From: Streptomyces sp. NBC_00576
Lineage (GTDB): Bacteria; Actinomycetota; Actinomycetes; Streptomycetales; Streptomycetaceae
Direction of reading: 5' to 3'
NCBI RefSeq assembly: GCF_036345175.1
Contig: NZ_CP107780.1
Coordinates: 5,332,001-5,396,000, forward strand
DNA: 64,000 bases
The notes under the pieces are model-generated. The model made no database searches, had not been told where the DNA came from, and worked only from the letters and a program-made list of their open reading frames with translations. The translations under genes and the position numbers were made by a program. How positions within the stretch are numbered: the stretch's first letter is position 1; every line of letters starts with the position of its first letter. Shown here piece by piece: positions 26,498 through 34,642 of the stretch.

Positions 26498-27571
26498 ATG
26501 GCAGGCTCTGTTCATTGCGAGCCTGAAGTCGAGGAGAGTGAATCCTTGCGGTCCAACGCCAACATCGCGGGACCGATGACCGATCCGGTCCCCGGTCCCC
26601 GTACCGAGTCGATCGGGGCGGATGTTTCACGTGAAACACCGCCCCCGATGGACGACACTCCCATCGGTCGTGCTGCCCAATTGGCGGTGGAGGCTCTGGG
26701 GCGGGCCGGCGAAGGCCTGCCACGGCCGGAGCGGACCCGAGTCATGGTGGTCGCCAACCAGAAGGGCGGAGTAGGGAAGACGACGACAACCGTCAACCTC
26801 GCCGCCTCGCTGGCCCTGCACGGGGCTCGTGTCCTGGTCGTGGACCTTGACCCTCAGGGCAACGCTTCCACTGCACTGGGGATCGACCATCACGCCGATG
26901 TTCCTTCCATCTATGACGTGTTGATCGACAGCAGGCCACTCTCGGAAGTCGTTCAGCCAGTCCCTGACGTCGAGGGCCTTTTCTGTGCACCCGCCACCAT
27001 CGATCTCGCCGGTGCGGAGATCGAACTGGTGTCACTGGTGGCACGAGAGAGCAGGCTTGAGCGCGCGATCCAGGCGTATGAGCAGCCTTTGGACTACATC
27101 CTCATCGACTGCCCGCCCTCGCTCGGTCTACTGACGGTCAATGCGCTGGTCGCCGGTGCCGAGGTCCTCATCCCGATCCAGTGCGAGTACTACGCCCTGG
27201 AGGGCCTGGGCCAGCTGCTGCGCAACGTCGATCTGGTGCGGGCCCACCTCAACCGCGACCTTCAGGTAACGACGATCCTGCTCACCATGTACGACGGCCG
27301 GACGCGCCTCGCGTCCCAGGTCGCGGACGAGGTGCGCAACCACTTCGGCGACGAGGTGCTGCGGACGAGCATTCCGCGCTCGGTCCGAATCTCCGAGGCG
27401 CCGAGCTACGGACAGACGGTGCTCACCTACGATCCAGGATCGAGCGGTGCCCTGTCCTATCTTGAGGCGGCCCGGGAAATCGCGCTGAAGGGTGTCGGCG
27501 TCAGCTATGACGCACAGCACGCCCACATCGGCGCACAGAGCGAACAGAGCATCGTGGAGGGTATCCAGTGA
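26498..27571 (+). CDS. parA: Chromosome partitioning ATPase ParA
   Basis: A 357-residue P-loop ATPase that, with ParB, segregates origin regions and in Streptomyces organises sporulation septation. The deviant Walker A is NQKGGVGKTTTTVN (about residues 87-100 from this start), with the later DYILIDCPPSLGLL and VLIPIQCEYYALEGL. The first 80 residues are a disordered, poorly conserved leader and contain a parS site (VSRET, residues 43-47). The start is uncertain: TTG at 26324 and TTG at 26545 (with GAGGAGAG upstream) are alternatives. It overlaps parB by GTGA. Confidence 0.9.
   Translation: MAGSVHCEPEVEESESLRSNANIAGPMTDPVPGPRTESIGADVSRETPPPMDDTPIGRAAQLAVEALGRAGEGLPRPERTRVMVVANQKGGVGKTTTTVNLAASLALHGARVLVVDLDPQGNASTALGIDHHADVPSIYDVLIDSRPLSEVVQPVPDVEGLFCAPATIDLAGAEIELVSLVARESRLERAIQAYEQPLDYILIDCPPSLGLLTVNALVAGAEVLIPIQCEYYALEGLGQLLRNVDLVRAHLNRDLQVTTILLTMYDGRTRLASQVADEVRNHFGDEVLRTSIPRSVRISEAPSYGQTVLTYDPGSSGALSYLEAAREIALKGVGVSYDAQHAHIGAQSEQSIVEGIQ
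26623..26638. other. parS: parS site inside parA
   Basis: TGTTTCACGTGAAACA, exact 16-bp palindrome, read in the parA frame as VSRET. Confidence 0.97.
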
Positions 27572-28668
27572 GCGAGCGACGGAGGGGGTTGGGCCGTGGT
27601 CTCGGCGCACTGATCCCAGCTGCACCAACCGGAGACAGGCCGACGCCACCCGCGATGGGGGGAAGCGCCTCCACCTCACCGGCGGCGGTCCCCGTACTCA
27701 CGGCCGAGCGTGGAGTGGCCGCGGCGAGGGTGGCGACGCTGTCGCCTGTTTCACGTGAAACAGAGGATGCGCTCTCGAACGAGTTCGGGGAGGTTCCGGC
27801 GCCTCCCATCGGTGCCCACTTCGCCGAGCTTCCCATCGACTTCATCACGCCGAACCCTCGGCAGCCGCGTGATGTGTTCGACGAGGACGCGCTGGCGGAG
27901 CTGGTCACGTCCATCAAGGAGGTCGGCCTCCTCCAGCCCGTCGTCGTGCGGCAGGTGGGTCCCACCAGCTACGAGCTCATCATGGGTGAGCGGCGTTGGC
28001 GGGCCTGCCGTGAAGCGGGCCTTGAGGCGATTCCGGCGATCGTGCGGGCCACGGAGGACGAGAAGCTCCTCCTGGACGCGCTGCTTGAGAACCTCCACAG
28101 GGCTCAGCTGAACCCGCTGGAAGAGGCGGCGGCCTACGACCAGTTGCTCAAGGACTTCCACTGCACGCACGATCAACTGGCGGACCGGATCGGGCGTTCC
28201 CGCCCGCAGGTCTCCAACACGCTGCGTCTGCTGAAGCTCTCGCCGGCGGTCCAGCGCCGTGTCGCTGCCGGAGTCCTCTCCGCAGGGCACGCTCGTGCGC
28301 TCCTCTCCGTGGACGATTCGGAGGAGCAGGACCGGCTGGCCCACCGGATCGTGGCCGAGGGGCTCTCGGTGCGGGCCGTCGAGGAGATCGTGACCCTGAT
28401 GGGCTCGCGGCCGAAGACGGCTACGAGGGCCAAGGGGCCACGGGCCGGTGCCCTGGTGTCTCCGGCACTGAACGATCTCGCCGGCCGTCTCTCGGACCGC
28501 TTCGAGACGCGGGTGAAGGTCGACCTCGGGCAGAAGAAGGGCAAGATCACCGTCGAGTTCGCCTCGATGGAAGACCTTGAGCGCATTCTCAGCTCCCTCG
28601 CCCCGGGCGAGGGGCCGGTCCTTCAGAAGAGCCTTCTGGACGACGACTCCGAGCACTCTGAGGACTGA
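27568..28668 (+). CDS. parB: Chromosome partitioning protein ParB
   Basis: A 366-residue CTP-dependent DNA clamp that loads at parS and spreads. Order: disordered N-terminus starting RRRGLGRGLGALIP, which contains the ParA-interacting arm and a parS-encoded VSRET (61-65); the CTP-binding N-domain with NPRQPRDVFDEDALAELV and the GERRWRA motif (140-146); an HTH (DQLADRIGRSRPQVSNTLRLL); and a C-terminal dimerisation domain. Coupled to parA by a 4-bp overlap. Its targets are the parS sites across this window. Confidence 0.97.
   Translation: MSERRRGLGRGLGALIPAAPTGDRPTPPAMGGSASTSPAAVPVLTAERGVAAARVATLSPVSRETEDALSNEFGEVPAPPIGAHFAELPIDFITPNPRQPRDVFDEDALAELVTSIKEVGLLQPVVVRQVGPTSYELIMGERRWRACREAGLEAIPAIVRATEDEKLLLDALLENLHRAQLNPLEEAAAYDQLLKDFHCTHDQLADRIGRSRPQVSNTLRLLKLSPAVQRRVAAGVLSAGHARALLSVDDSEEQDRLAHRIVAEGLSVRAVEEIVTLMGSRPKTATRAKGPRAGALVSPALNDLAGRLSDRFETRVKVDLGQKKGKITVEFASMEDLERILSSLAPGEGPVLQKSLLDDDSEHSED
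27747..27762. other. parS: parS site inside parB
   Basis: TGTTTCACGTGAAACA, exact; read as VSRET in the parB frame. Confidence 0.97.
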
Positions 28669-28708
28669 GTCCTCGGCAGGCCGGGCGGTTTCCGCTCGAC
28701 CGGCGGCC

Positions 28709-28758
28709 AGAGCGGGCCGTGTCCGGTGGGTACCGGAACACGGCCCGCTCTTTGCTTT
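28709..28758 (+). terminator. Terminator of parAB
   Basis: A 19-bp stem with one bulged A (AGAGCGGGCCGTG...CACGGCCCGCTCT) followed by TTTGCTTTC, 40 bp after parB. Confidence 0.88.
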
Positions 28759-28851
28759 CAGTCGGTATCGATGTAATCGCTTCGTGGATACGATGCGTTC
28801 GGGTATGGCGCATCCACCTGGCAGCACCTCGGAGTTGGGGAGGCGAGGGCC

Positions 28852-29109
28852 ATGCGAACGGTGAGTCGCAGCGGACTGGTGAGCGCGGGTCTGGGACTGG
28901 GCGCCGTCGGCGGGTTCGTCGGCAGTCTGCTCAGGGAACGGAGTGTTCTGACAGCCGCCCGCGATGCTGCGGGCGAAGGAAGCGAGGAACAGCCTTCATG
29001 GGGCGTCGGCTCGTACCGCTCACGCTGGACAACCTTCAGGACCTTCCCAAGCGCTGTCGCGCGTGTGTCTTCTGGGAACTGGATCCCGTCAGCGGGGAAG
29101 CCGCGGTAA
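28852..29109 (+). CDS. Possible small membrane protein (doubtful)
   Basis: 85 codons starting at ATG after GAGGCGAGGG. The first 30 residues include a plausible membrane helix (GLVSAGLGLGAVGGFVGSLL). The C-terminal 35 codons overlap the start of the GNAT gene in another frame, which argues against full coding. It could be a short real ORF of which only the upstream part matters, or leader sequence. Confidence 0.25.
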   Translation: MRTVSRSGLVSAGLGLGAVGGFVGSLLRERSVLTAARDAAGEGSEEQPSWGVGSYRSRWTTFRTFPSAVARVSSGNWIPSAGKPR

Positions 29110-29615
29110 AGGCGGGGACACCCGCGCTGGAGAAGGAAGCGTGGATCTCGGCCGTTCTTCTCGACTGGGGTTCCTGCGGCCGTGTCGTCTACGTCGACGA
29201 CAATCCGGTGGGGTTCGTGCTCTACGCTCCTCCGGCTTACGTTCCCCGGTCCACGGCGTTCCCCACAAGCCCGGTCTCGCCGGACGCCGTCCAGCTGATG
29301 ACCGCCTTCATCATGCCGGGGTACCAGGGGCAGGGACTGGGGCGCGTGATGGTGCAGACGGTCGCCAAGGACCTTCTGCGCCGGGGCTTCAAGGCGATCG
29401 AGGCCTTCGGGGATGCCCGTTGGAAGGAGACGGCCTGTGTCCTGCCCGCCGACCATTTGCTGGCCGTGGGCTTCAAGACTGTGCGGCCCCATCCCGTGCA
29501 TCCTCGGCTTCGGTTGGAGCTGCGGACGACTCTGTCCTGGAAGGAAGACGTGGAGTTGGCGCTCGACCGGCTGCTGGGAGCAGTACAGAAGGAACCGGTG
29601 CTTCGGCCGCTGTAG
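28998..29615 (+). CDS. GNAT family N-acetyltransferase
   Basis: A 205-residue acetyltransferase. The ATG at 28998 (GRRLVPLTLDNL) has GAGGAAC upstream and begins at the conserved region; the frame extends upstream but without coding character. Acetyl-CoA loop seen as MPGYQGQGLGRVMVQTVAKDLLRRG (core GQGLGRVM, about residues 112-119), with DNPVGFVLYAP as the central strand. The opening CRACVFWELDP resembles a Streptomyces GNAT found beside parB. Substrate unknown. A bidirectional terminator and a parS follow. Confidence 0.87.
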   Translation: MGRRLVPLTLDNLQDLPKRCRACVFWELDPVSGEAAVKAGTPALEKEAWISAVLLDWGSCGRVVYVDDNPVGFVLYAPPAYVPRSTAFPTSPVSPDAVQLMTAFIMPGYQGQGLGRVMVQTVAKDLLRRGFKAIEAFGDARWKETACVLPADHLLAVGFKTVRPHPVHPRLRLELRTTLSWKEDVELALDRLLGAVQKEPVLRPL

Positions 29616-29628
29616 GGGCTGATGTACG

Positions 29629-29662
29629 CGAGTGGGCCGGCCCCTTCGGACCGGCCCACTCG
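29629..29662. terminator. Bidirectional terminator (GNAT/trxA)
   Basis: A perfect 12-bp stem (CGAGTGGGCCGG/CCGGCCCACTCG, 10-nt loop) lies between convergent genes; parS begins one base later. Confidence 0.75.
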
Positions 29663-29663
29663 A

Positions 29664-29679
29664 TGTTTCACGTGAAACG
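29664..29679. other. parS: parS site
   Basis: TGTTTCACGTGAAACG, between convergent GNAT and trxA genes. Confidence 0.95.
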
Positions 29680-29694
29680 CTACTGCGTCGACTA

Positions 29695-30024
29695 CTAGGC
29701 GATGAAGTCCTCGAGGTCACGCACGATCGCGGCCTTCGGCTTGGCGCCGACGATGGTCTTGGCGACCTCGCCACCCTGGTAGACGTTCAGAGTGGGGATG
29801 GACATCACGCCGTACTTGGCGGCGATACCCGGGTTCTCGTCGATGTTGAGCTTGACGACCTCGATCTTGTCGCCGTATTCGGCGGCGATCGCCTCGAGCG
29901 ACGGCGCGATCTGGCGGCATGGTCCGCACCAGGCGGCCCAGAAGTCCACCAGGACGGGCTTGTCGTTCTTGAGGACGTCCTCGTCGAAGGAGTCGTCGGT
30001 CACGTTCTTCAGGGTGCCGGCCAC
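29695..30024 (-). CDS. trxA: Thioredoxin
   Basis: A 109-residue disulfide reductase with the active site WAAWCGPCRQIAPSL (Cys pair near residues 32 and 35) and the cis-proline segment MSIPTLNVY. Reduced by the adjacent TrxB; 42 bp downstream of it, so trxB-trxA form an operon under the SigR-type promoter upstream of trxB. Confidence 0.97.
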   Translation of the reverse strand: MAGTLKNVTDDSFDEDVLKNDKPVLVDFWAAWCGPCRQIAPSLEAIAAEYGDKIEVVKLNIDENPGIAAKYGVMSIPTLNVYQGGEVAKTIVGAKPKAAIVRDLEDFIA

Positions 30025-30066
30025 AGGGGGCTCCTTAACTCGATGCTGCGGTGGGGCGGATGGGGG

Positions 30067-31038
30067 TCAGACAGAGGTCTTCTCGGGCTCGGCCTGCTCC
30101 TCGTGGTCCGCCAGTGCGGCGAGGAAGCGCTCGGCGTCCAGAGCGGCGGCGCAGCCGGTCCCGGACGCGGTGATCGCCTGCCGGTAGGTGTGGTCGACCA
30201 CATCGCCAGCCCCGAAGACACCGCTCAGGTTGGTCCGCGTCGAGGGCGCCTCGACCTTCAGGTAGCCCTCTTCGTCGAGGTCCAGCTGACCCTTGAAGAG
30301 CTCGGTGCGCGGGTCGTGGCCGATCGCGATGAACAGGCCCGTCACAGCCAGGTCGGCCAGTTCGCCGGTCTGGAGGTTGCGCAGCTTCAGGCCGGAGAGC
30401 TTCGGGTCGCCCTGGATCTCGGCGACCTCGCTGTCCCATACGAAGCGGATCTTCGGGTCGGCGAAGGCGCGCTCCTGCATCGCCTTGGAGGCGCGCAGGG
30501 TGTCCCGGCGGTGGACGATCGTCACGGACTTGGCGAAGCGGGAGAGGAAGGTCGCTTCCTCCATCGCGGTGTCGCCGCCGCCGATCACGGCGATGTCCTG
30601 GTCCTTGAAGAAGAAGCCGTCGCACGTCGCACACCAGGAGACGCCGCGGCCGGACAGGGCGTCCTCGTTCGGCAGGCCGAGCTTGCGGTGCTGCGAGCCG
30701 GTGGTGACGATGACGGCCTTCGCCTTGTGCACGATGCCTGCGGTGTCCGTGACGGTCTTGATGTCACCCGTCAGATCGACGGCGACGATGTCGTCCGCGA
30801 CGAGCTCGGCACCGAAGCGCTCGGACTGGGCGCGCATATTGTCCATGAGCTCAGGGCCCATGATGCCGTCCTGGAAACCGGGGAAGTTCTCCACCTCGGT
30901 GGTGTTCATGAGCGCGCCACCAGCGGTCACGGCGCCTTCGAAGACCAGCGGCTTCAGCGACGCGCGTGCGGTATAGAGCGCCGCCGTGTAGCCGGCGGGC
31001 CCGGAGCCGATGATGATCACGTTTCGGACGTCGCTCAC
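30067..31038 (-). CDS. trxB: Thioredoxin reductase
   Basis: A 323-residue NADPH-dependent flavoenzyme that reduces thioredoxin. FAD motif GSGPAGYTAALYTARA (residues about 11-26), redox-active CATCDG, NADPH motif GGGDTAMEEA and C-terminal GAGDVVDHTYRQAITASG are all present. The C-terminus ends with a short acidic/basic tail. Promoter: see the GGAAT/GTT element upstream. Confidence 0.97.
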   Translation of the reverse strand: MSDVRNVIIIGSGPAGYTAALYTARASLKPLVFEGAVTAGGALMNTTEVENFPGFQDGIMGPELMDNMRAQSERFGAELVADDIVAVDLTGDIKTVTDTAGIVHKAKAVIVTTGSQHRKLGLPNEDALSGRGVSWCATCDGFFFKDQDIAVIGGGDTAMEEATFLSRFAKSVTIVHRRDTLRASKAMQERAFADPKIRFVWDSEVAEIQGDPKLSGLKLRNLQTGELADLAVTGLFIAIGHDPRTELFKGQLDLDEEGYLKVEAPSTRTNLSGVFGAGDVVDHTYRQAITASGTGCAAALDAERFLAALADHEEQAEPEKTSV

Positions 31039-31109
31039 GGCGTGTTTCCTCGTTTCTGGACGGCTTCGTACGACCGGTGGGAGCCTCTCTCAGAACTCTC
31101 ACCCCACCC

Positions 31110-31135
31110 AACGGATCCTACGGGGCCCGCATTCC
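31110..31135 (-). promoter_or_regulatory. SigR-type promoter of trxBA
   Basis: On the minus strand GGAAT-18 bp-GTT, an exact match to the Streptomyces SigR (thiol-oxidative stress) consensus, 72 bp before the trxB start. trxBA is a known SigR target in S. coelicolor. Confidence 0.85.
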
Positions 31136-31209
31136 CGCTGTGTCCGGGTACACAGGGGGCGCGACTCGGTACGGGATACCGCGGAGAGAACAGTACGAAG
31201 CGTCGGCGC

Positions 31210-32073
31210 TCAGGAACGCGCGTAGGACCGCGTCAGCAGAACCTCGCCCGGAGGAGGAGGCGAGGGCTGCTTGGCACAGGCCGAGTCGACGACGTAGGCG
31301 GTGACGCGGGTGCTGTCGCCAGCTGCGGGCAGCACTACGAGATAGGCGTCGGTGTCGTCGTAGGAGCCTCGCTTGACGCCGAGGATGGGCGTGTCGCTGC
31401 GGCCGATGCCCTTGGTGACGCAGGCGGGGACCGACGTCGGAACGATTTTGACGCTGGGGCGGCCCGTGGACTGCATGCCTTCGATCTCGGAGCGTTTCTT
31501 GCCGCCCTGACCCTTGAGGAGTTCAGCGACCTGGTTCTCGACCTTCTGCCCGGCGAACGTGCTCGCAGCCTCGGGCTGCTTGGTGTCATCGCCCAGCGAT
31601 GAGACCAGCAGCGAGCCGAGCCCCAGGGCGGCAGCCGTGAAGACTGTGCCCAGGACAATGGTCCGGCGTCGCCCGCGTCGTGCGCGGTCCTTGCGCCCCG
31701 GCCCGGTAGCCGCGTGAGCGTGTCCAGTGGGACGGTCTGTGAGTCGCTCGGCGGGAGCCGATGTTTCACGTGAAACATGAGCGCCCTCGGTCTCGCCGGA
31801 CACGGCACCGGTTGCCCCCACCGACACCGGAGCCTCGGCGGCGAGGGCGGCGTCGATACGGTCGGCGATGTCGTCGGGCATTCGCACCGGACTCGACATC
31901 GAGCCGAGGAGGCCGCGGATCTCTTCCAGGGAGGCGTACACGTCGGCGCAGAGATCGCACTCGTCCAGATGCCGTTGTACGTCCCCGGTCCGGGACGGTG
32001 TGAGCAGGCCTTCGGTGAGGTCGGAGATCTCCATGACGTCCGGGTGCCCAGCCGTGTCGGTCGTGGATGTCAC
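31210..32073 (-). CDS. Anti-sigma factor, ZAS-like, single-pass
   Basis: A 287-residue membrane anti-sigma factor. The N-terminal cytoplasmic domain has the zinc motif H35-x3-C39-x2-C42 (HLDECDLC). A disordered linker carries VSRET (100-104) encoded by a parS site. One membrane helix (IVLGTVFTAAALGLGSLLV) follows at about 137-160, then an extracytoplasmic C-terminal domain of about 125 residues. The GTG start overlaps the sigma-factor stop (GTGA), so the pair is translationally coupled, as usual. The S. coelicolor counterpart is, as I recall, RstA. Confidence 0.88.
   Translation of the reverse strand: MTSTTDTAGHPDVMEISDLTEGLLTPSRTGDVQRHLDECDLCADVYASLEEIRGLLGSMSSPVRMPDDIADRIDAALAAEAPVSVGATGAVSGETEGAHVSRETSAPAERLTDRPTGHAHAATGPGRKDRARRGRRRTIVLGTVFTAAALGLGSLLVSSLGDDTKQPEAASTFAGQKVENQVAELLKGQGGKKRSEIEGMQSTGRPSVKIVPTSVPACVTKGIGRSDTPILGVKRGSYDDTDAYLVVLPAAGDSTRVTAYVVDSACAKQPSPPPPGEVLLTRSYARS
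31762..31777. other. parS: parS site inside anti-sigma gene
   Basis: TGTTTCACGTGAAACA, exact; encodes VSRET on the minus strand. Confidence 0.97.
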
Positions 32074-32780
32074 GCTCGCCCACCTCCGCCCTTCACAGCA
32101 GTTGAATCGCTTGGCCCTGCATCCGTTCGTCCCGCTGCGGGTGGGACGGATGTCCCCTCCGCCCGGTTCCGTCCGTCGCTCGATTCCTTGCCGTCACCGG
32201 AGTTTTCCGGCCGCAGATGGGTGAGCAGTGGCAGCAGTCTGGCTCTGCCTCGGGAGCAGCGACTCTTCACCGTTCCGGTGGGCACGTCGAGGACACGTGC
32301 GGCCTCCGCGACCGGGTAGCCCTGCATGTCCACCAGGACGAGGGCGGCGCGTTGGTCCGGCGGGAGGGTGCCGAGTGCTTCGATGAGCTGGCGGTGCAGA
32401 TCGTTGCGCTCGGCCGGGGCCGACGCCGACTCGTGCGGCTCGAGCAGCTGCTCCAGCCGTTCGGTGTCGTCGACCGGTGAGGTTTTGCGGGAGGCGGCCT
32501 TGCGCGCGCGGTCCAGGCAGGCGTTCACCGTGATGCGGTGCAGCCAGGTCGTGACGGCCGACTGGCCCCGGAAGGTGTGGGCGGCCCGGTAGGCGGAGAC
32601 GAGGGCGTCCTGGACGGCGTCAGCGGCTTCCTCGCGGTCCCCCAGCGTCCGCAGGGCCACCGCCCAGAGCCGGTCACGATGCCGGCGCACGATCTCACCG
32701 AAGGCGTCGGGGTCACCGTCGACATGGCGGGCGAGAAGATCCTGATCGCTCACTCCGTCGAACGCGGCGCCTTCCGCCAT
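32070..32780 (-). CDS. sigM: ECF sigma factor (SigM/SigT type)
   Basis: A 236-residue group 4 sigma factor. Region 2 (residues about 25-95) has DAFGEIVRRHRDRLWAVA and TFRGQSAVTTWLHRITVN; region 4 (about 130-185) has LPPDQRAALVLVDMQGYPVAEAARVL followed by the HTH VPTGTVKSRCSRGRARL. The last 45 residues are a Ser/Gly/Asp-rich extension not needed for the family. Controlled by the coupled membrane anti-sigma factor. Position beside trxBA matches mycobacterial sigM and S. coelicolor sigT; the symbol is by position. Confidence 0.92.
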   Translation of the reverse strand: MAEGAAFDGVSDQDLLARHVDGDPDAFGEIVRRHRDRLWAVALRTLGDREEAADAVQDALVSAYRAAHTFRGQSAVTTWLHRITVNACLDRARKAASRKTSPVDDTERLEQLLEPHESASAPAERNDLHRQLIEALGTLPPDQRAALVLVDMQGYPVAEAARVLDVPTGTVKSRCSRGRARLLPLLTHLRPENSGDGKESSDGRNRAEGTSVPPAAGRTDAGPSDSTAVKGGGGRA

Positions 32781-32805
32781 GGGCCCCCTTCCCTTCGGTG
32801 AATCG

Positions 32806-34524
32806 TCAGCCGGTGAACTTGAGGTCCGTTATGGCCTGCTTGAAGCCCGGGTCGCTAAAGGAGTCACCGGGTGCATACGGCAGGGCGGTGAACCAGACCA
32901 GCACGTACTGGCTCTTCACCGGTTTAGTGACCGTGACCTTGGCTGTGGTGCCCTTGGTTGTCACCGTACCGAGCTTCGTCATTGAGGTCAGAGGGACCGA
33001 CGAACTGGGTGAGTCCGTCGCGTACAGCGTGACGGTTGTGTGGTCCCCTCCAAAGAGGAGCCCTATCGAAGCGGCCGACACCTCCTGGGCCGAGCCGAAG
33101 TCGTAGACGATACCCACGCCGGGCTTGTAGGCCGGGTTCATGTCGGGGCCGTCTTTGTAGCTCGAGGTCCGCCAGTACGTCGAGCTGTCGTTGTCGTACG
33201 TCTCCTCGACATCCTCCGGGTGCTGGGCGCTGCCCTTCGCGACGTACTCCTCGGCACCCTGGATCTTCAGTGTGGTGACCGGCTTGGCCTTGTCTGTGCC
33301 CTTGTCGTTGTCGTCCGGCGTCTGGGTCTGCTTGGTGTCCTCGGAGCCGCCCCGATCCATGAGCGCGTCCGCCAGTTGCCAACTCCCCAGGCCCAGCGCG
33401 GCGATCAGTAGCGCCGACACGGCCCATTTCAGGGCCTTGCCCGTGCGGCTCTGCAGCGGGGGCGGCGGGGTGGGCAGGGGCTGTGTGACGCCCGGGCGGG
33501 GTGCCTGACGGCCGTACGAGCCCTGCTGGTACGTGGTGCGCTGGTAGTCGGGCGGGGCCGTGAACACCGGCTCCGGCGGGCGGATGCGGGGCATCTCGCC
33601 GATCGCCTTGACCAGTTCCTCGGGCGTCGTGCACGCGGACTCGTGGCGTGAGGCGGTGGCGCCGTCGTTGGCCAGCGCGCGCATCGCCAGCTCAGACAGG
33701 CCGCGGTGGACTCCGGCCCGCACCTGGTCGGGCGCGATGAGACCGACGCCCTTGGGCAGCCCCGACAGGCCGTACGCGTCGTTCTCGTAGGGCCAGCGCT
33801 GGGTGAGGGCGGCGTACAGCAGGGCGCCGATCGCCTCCGTGTCGGTGCGCTGTGGGGTGTCGGAAGTGATGCCGCGCAGCGCGGCGTTGACCGCGAGGCC
33901 GCGTACGCGCCACTGGCCGGACGAACTCCGCAGGATGGTGCCCGGGGTCAGGCGCAGATGCGCGAGACCCTCACGGTGTGCGGCCGCCATGGCGGAGGCG
34001 ATCTGGCTGACCATCTGGTAGGCGTCGTGCGCCTCCAGCGGGCCGGCGGCCAGGAGCGCGGTCAGCTCCGTGGCGTCGGGCAGCCACTCGTGGACGACGT
34101 ACACCAGGTCGTTCTCCTCGACGGCGTCGAGGACCTGCACGAAGCGGGGGTCGCCGAGAAGGGCCGAGGAGCGGGCCGCGGCAAGCACGGAACGCGCCCG
34201 TGAGTGGTCCGCAGGCAGGATGTGCACGCCGACGGCGCGACGAAGCTTCTCGTCGACCGCGCGCCAGCTGCTGAATCCGTCCAGACGGGTGACGCATTCC
34301 TCCAGGCGGTAGCGCCTGGCGAGTTTGTGGCCGCTGTGCAGTTCGGGCGGTGAGGCCTTTCCGGGACTCTCGGTCCCGCCGCTCCCCTGTGCCTCGTCGT
34401 TCTCCGTGTCCCGCTCCCGGTTCTGGGCCGCGCCGTCGGCCGTGGACTCGTCCGCCTGCGCGGTCAGCGGCTCGTCGCCGCTGTTGGCTGCCACGTCGAC
34501 GGCAGCCGTGCTCCGTTCCGCCAC
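32806..34524 (-). CDS. MurJ-linked pseudokinase with discoidin-like domain
   Basis: A 572-residue membrane protein; GTG at 34524 (AERSTAAVDV) is preferred, with 34584 as the alternative. After a 75-residue disordered N-terminus a kinase fold runs to about residue 330 but lacks catalytic residues: the VAIK lysine is replaced (AVGVHIL), the HRD loop reads HLRLTPGTIL, and DFG is missing (VRGLAVN). One membrane helix (WAVSALLIAALGLGSWQLADAL) follows, then an extracellular C-terminal domain (about 430-572) with NDSSTYWRTSSY and GVGIVYDFGSAQEVSAASI resembling discoidin/CBM-type sugar binding. Next to murJ; in mycobacteria the MurJ protein carries its own pseudokinase domain, so partnership with MurJ is likely. 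Might sense peptidoglycan or glycans. Confidence 0.85.
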   Translation of the reverse strand: MAERSTAAVDVAANSGDEPLTAQADESTADGAAQNRERDTENDEAQGSGGTESPGKASPPELHSGHKLARRYRLEECVTRLDGFSSWRAVDEKLRRAVGVHILPADHSRARSVLAAARSSALLGDPRFVQVLDAVEENDLVYVVHEWLPDATELTALLAAGPLEAHDAYQMVSQIASAMAAAHREGLAHLRLTPGTILRSSSGQWRVRGLAVNAALRGITSDTPQRTDTEAIGALLYAALTQRWPYENDAYGLSGLPKGVGLIAPDQVRAGVHRGLSELAMRALANDGATASRHESACTTPEELVKAIGEMPRIRPPEPVFTAPPDYQRTTYQQGSYGRQAPRPGVTQPLPTPPPPLQSRTGKALKWAVSALLIAALGLGSWQLADALMDRGGSEDTKQTQTPDDNDKGTDKAKPVTTLKIQGAEEYVAKGSAQHPEDVEETYDNDSSTYWRTSSYKDGPDMNPAYKPGVGIVYDFGSAQEVSAASIGLLFGGDHTTVTLYATDSPSSSVPLTSMTKLGTVTTKGTTAKVTVTKPVKSQYVLVWFTALPYAPGDSFSDPGFKQAITDLKFTG

Positions 34525-34642
34525 CGTCGTTCCTGCCTCCCCATCCTGTGCGAGCTCTCCGACGCCAAACCCAATTGTGCCCACAGTCCGTCGCTCTGCA
34601 CGACACGCGGTGGCGGACGATGGTTGTGCGCTTTCCCCAGAC

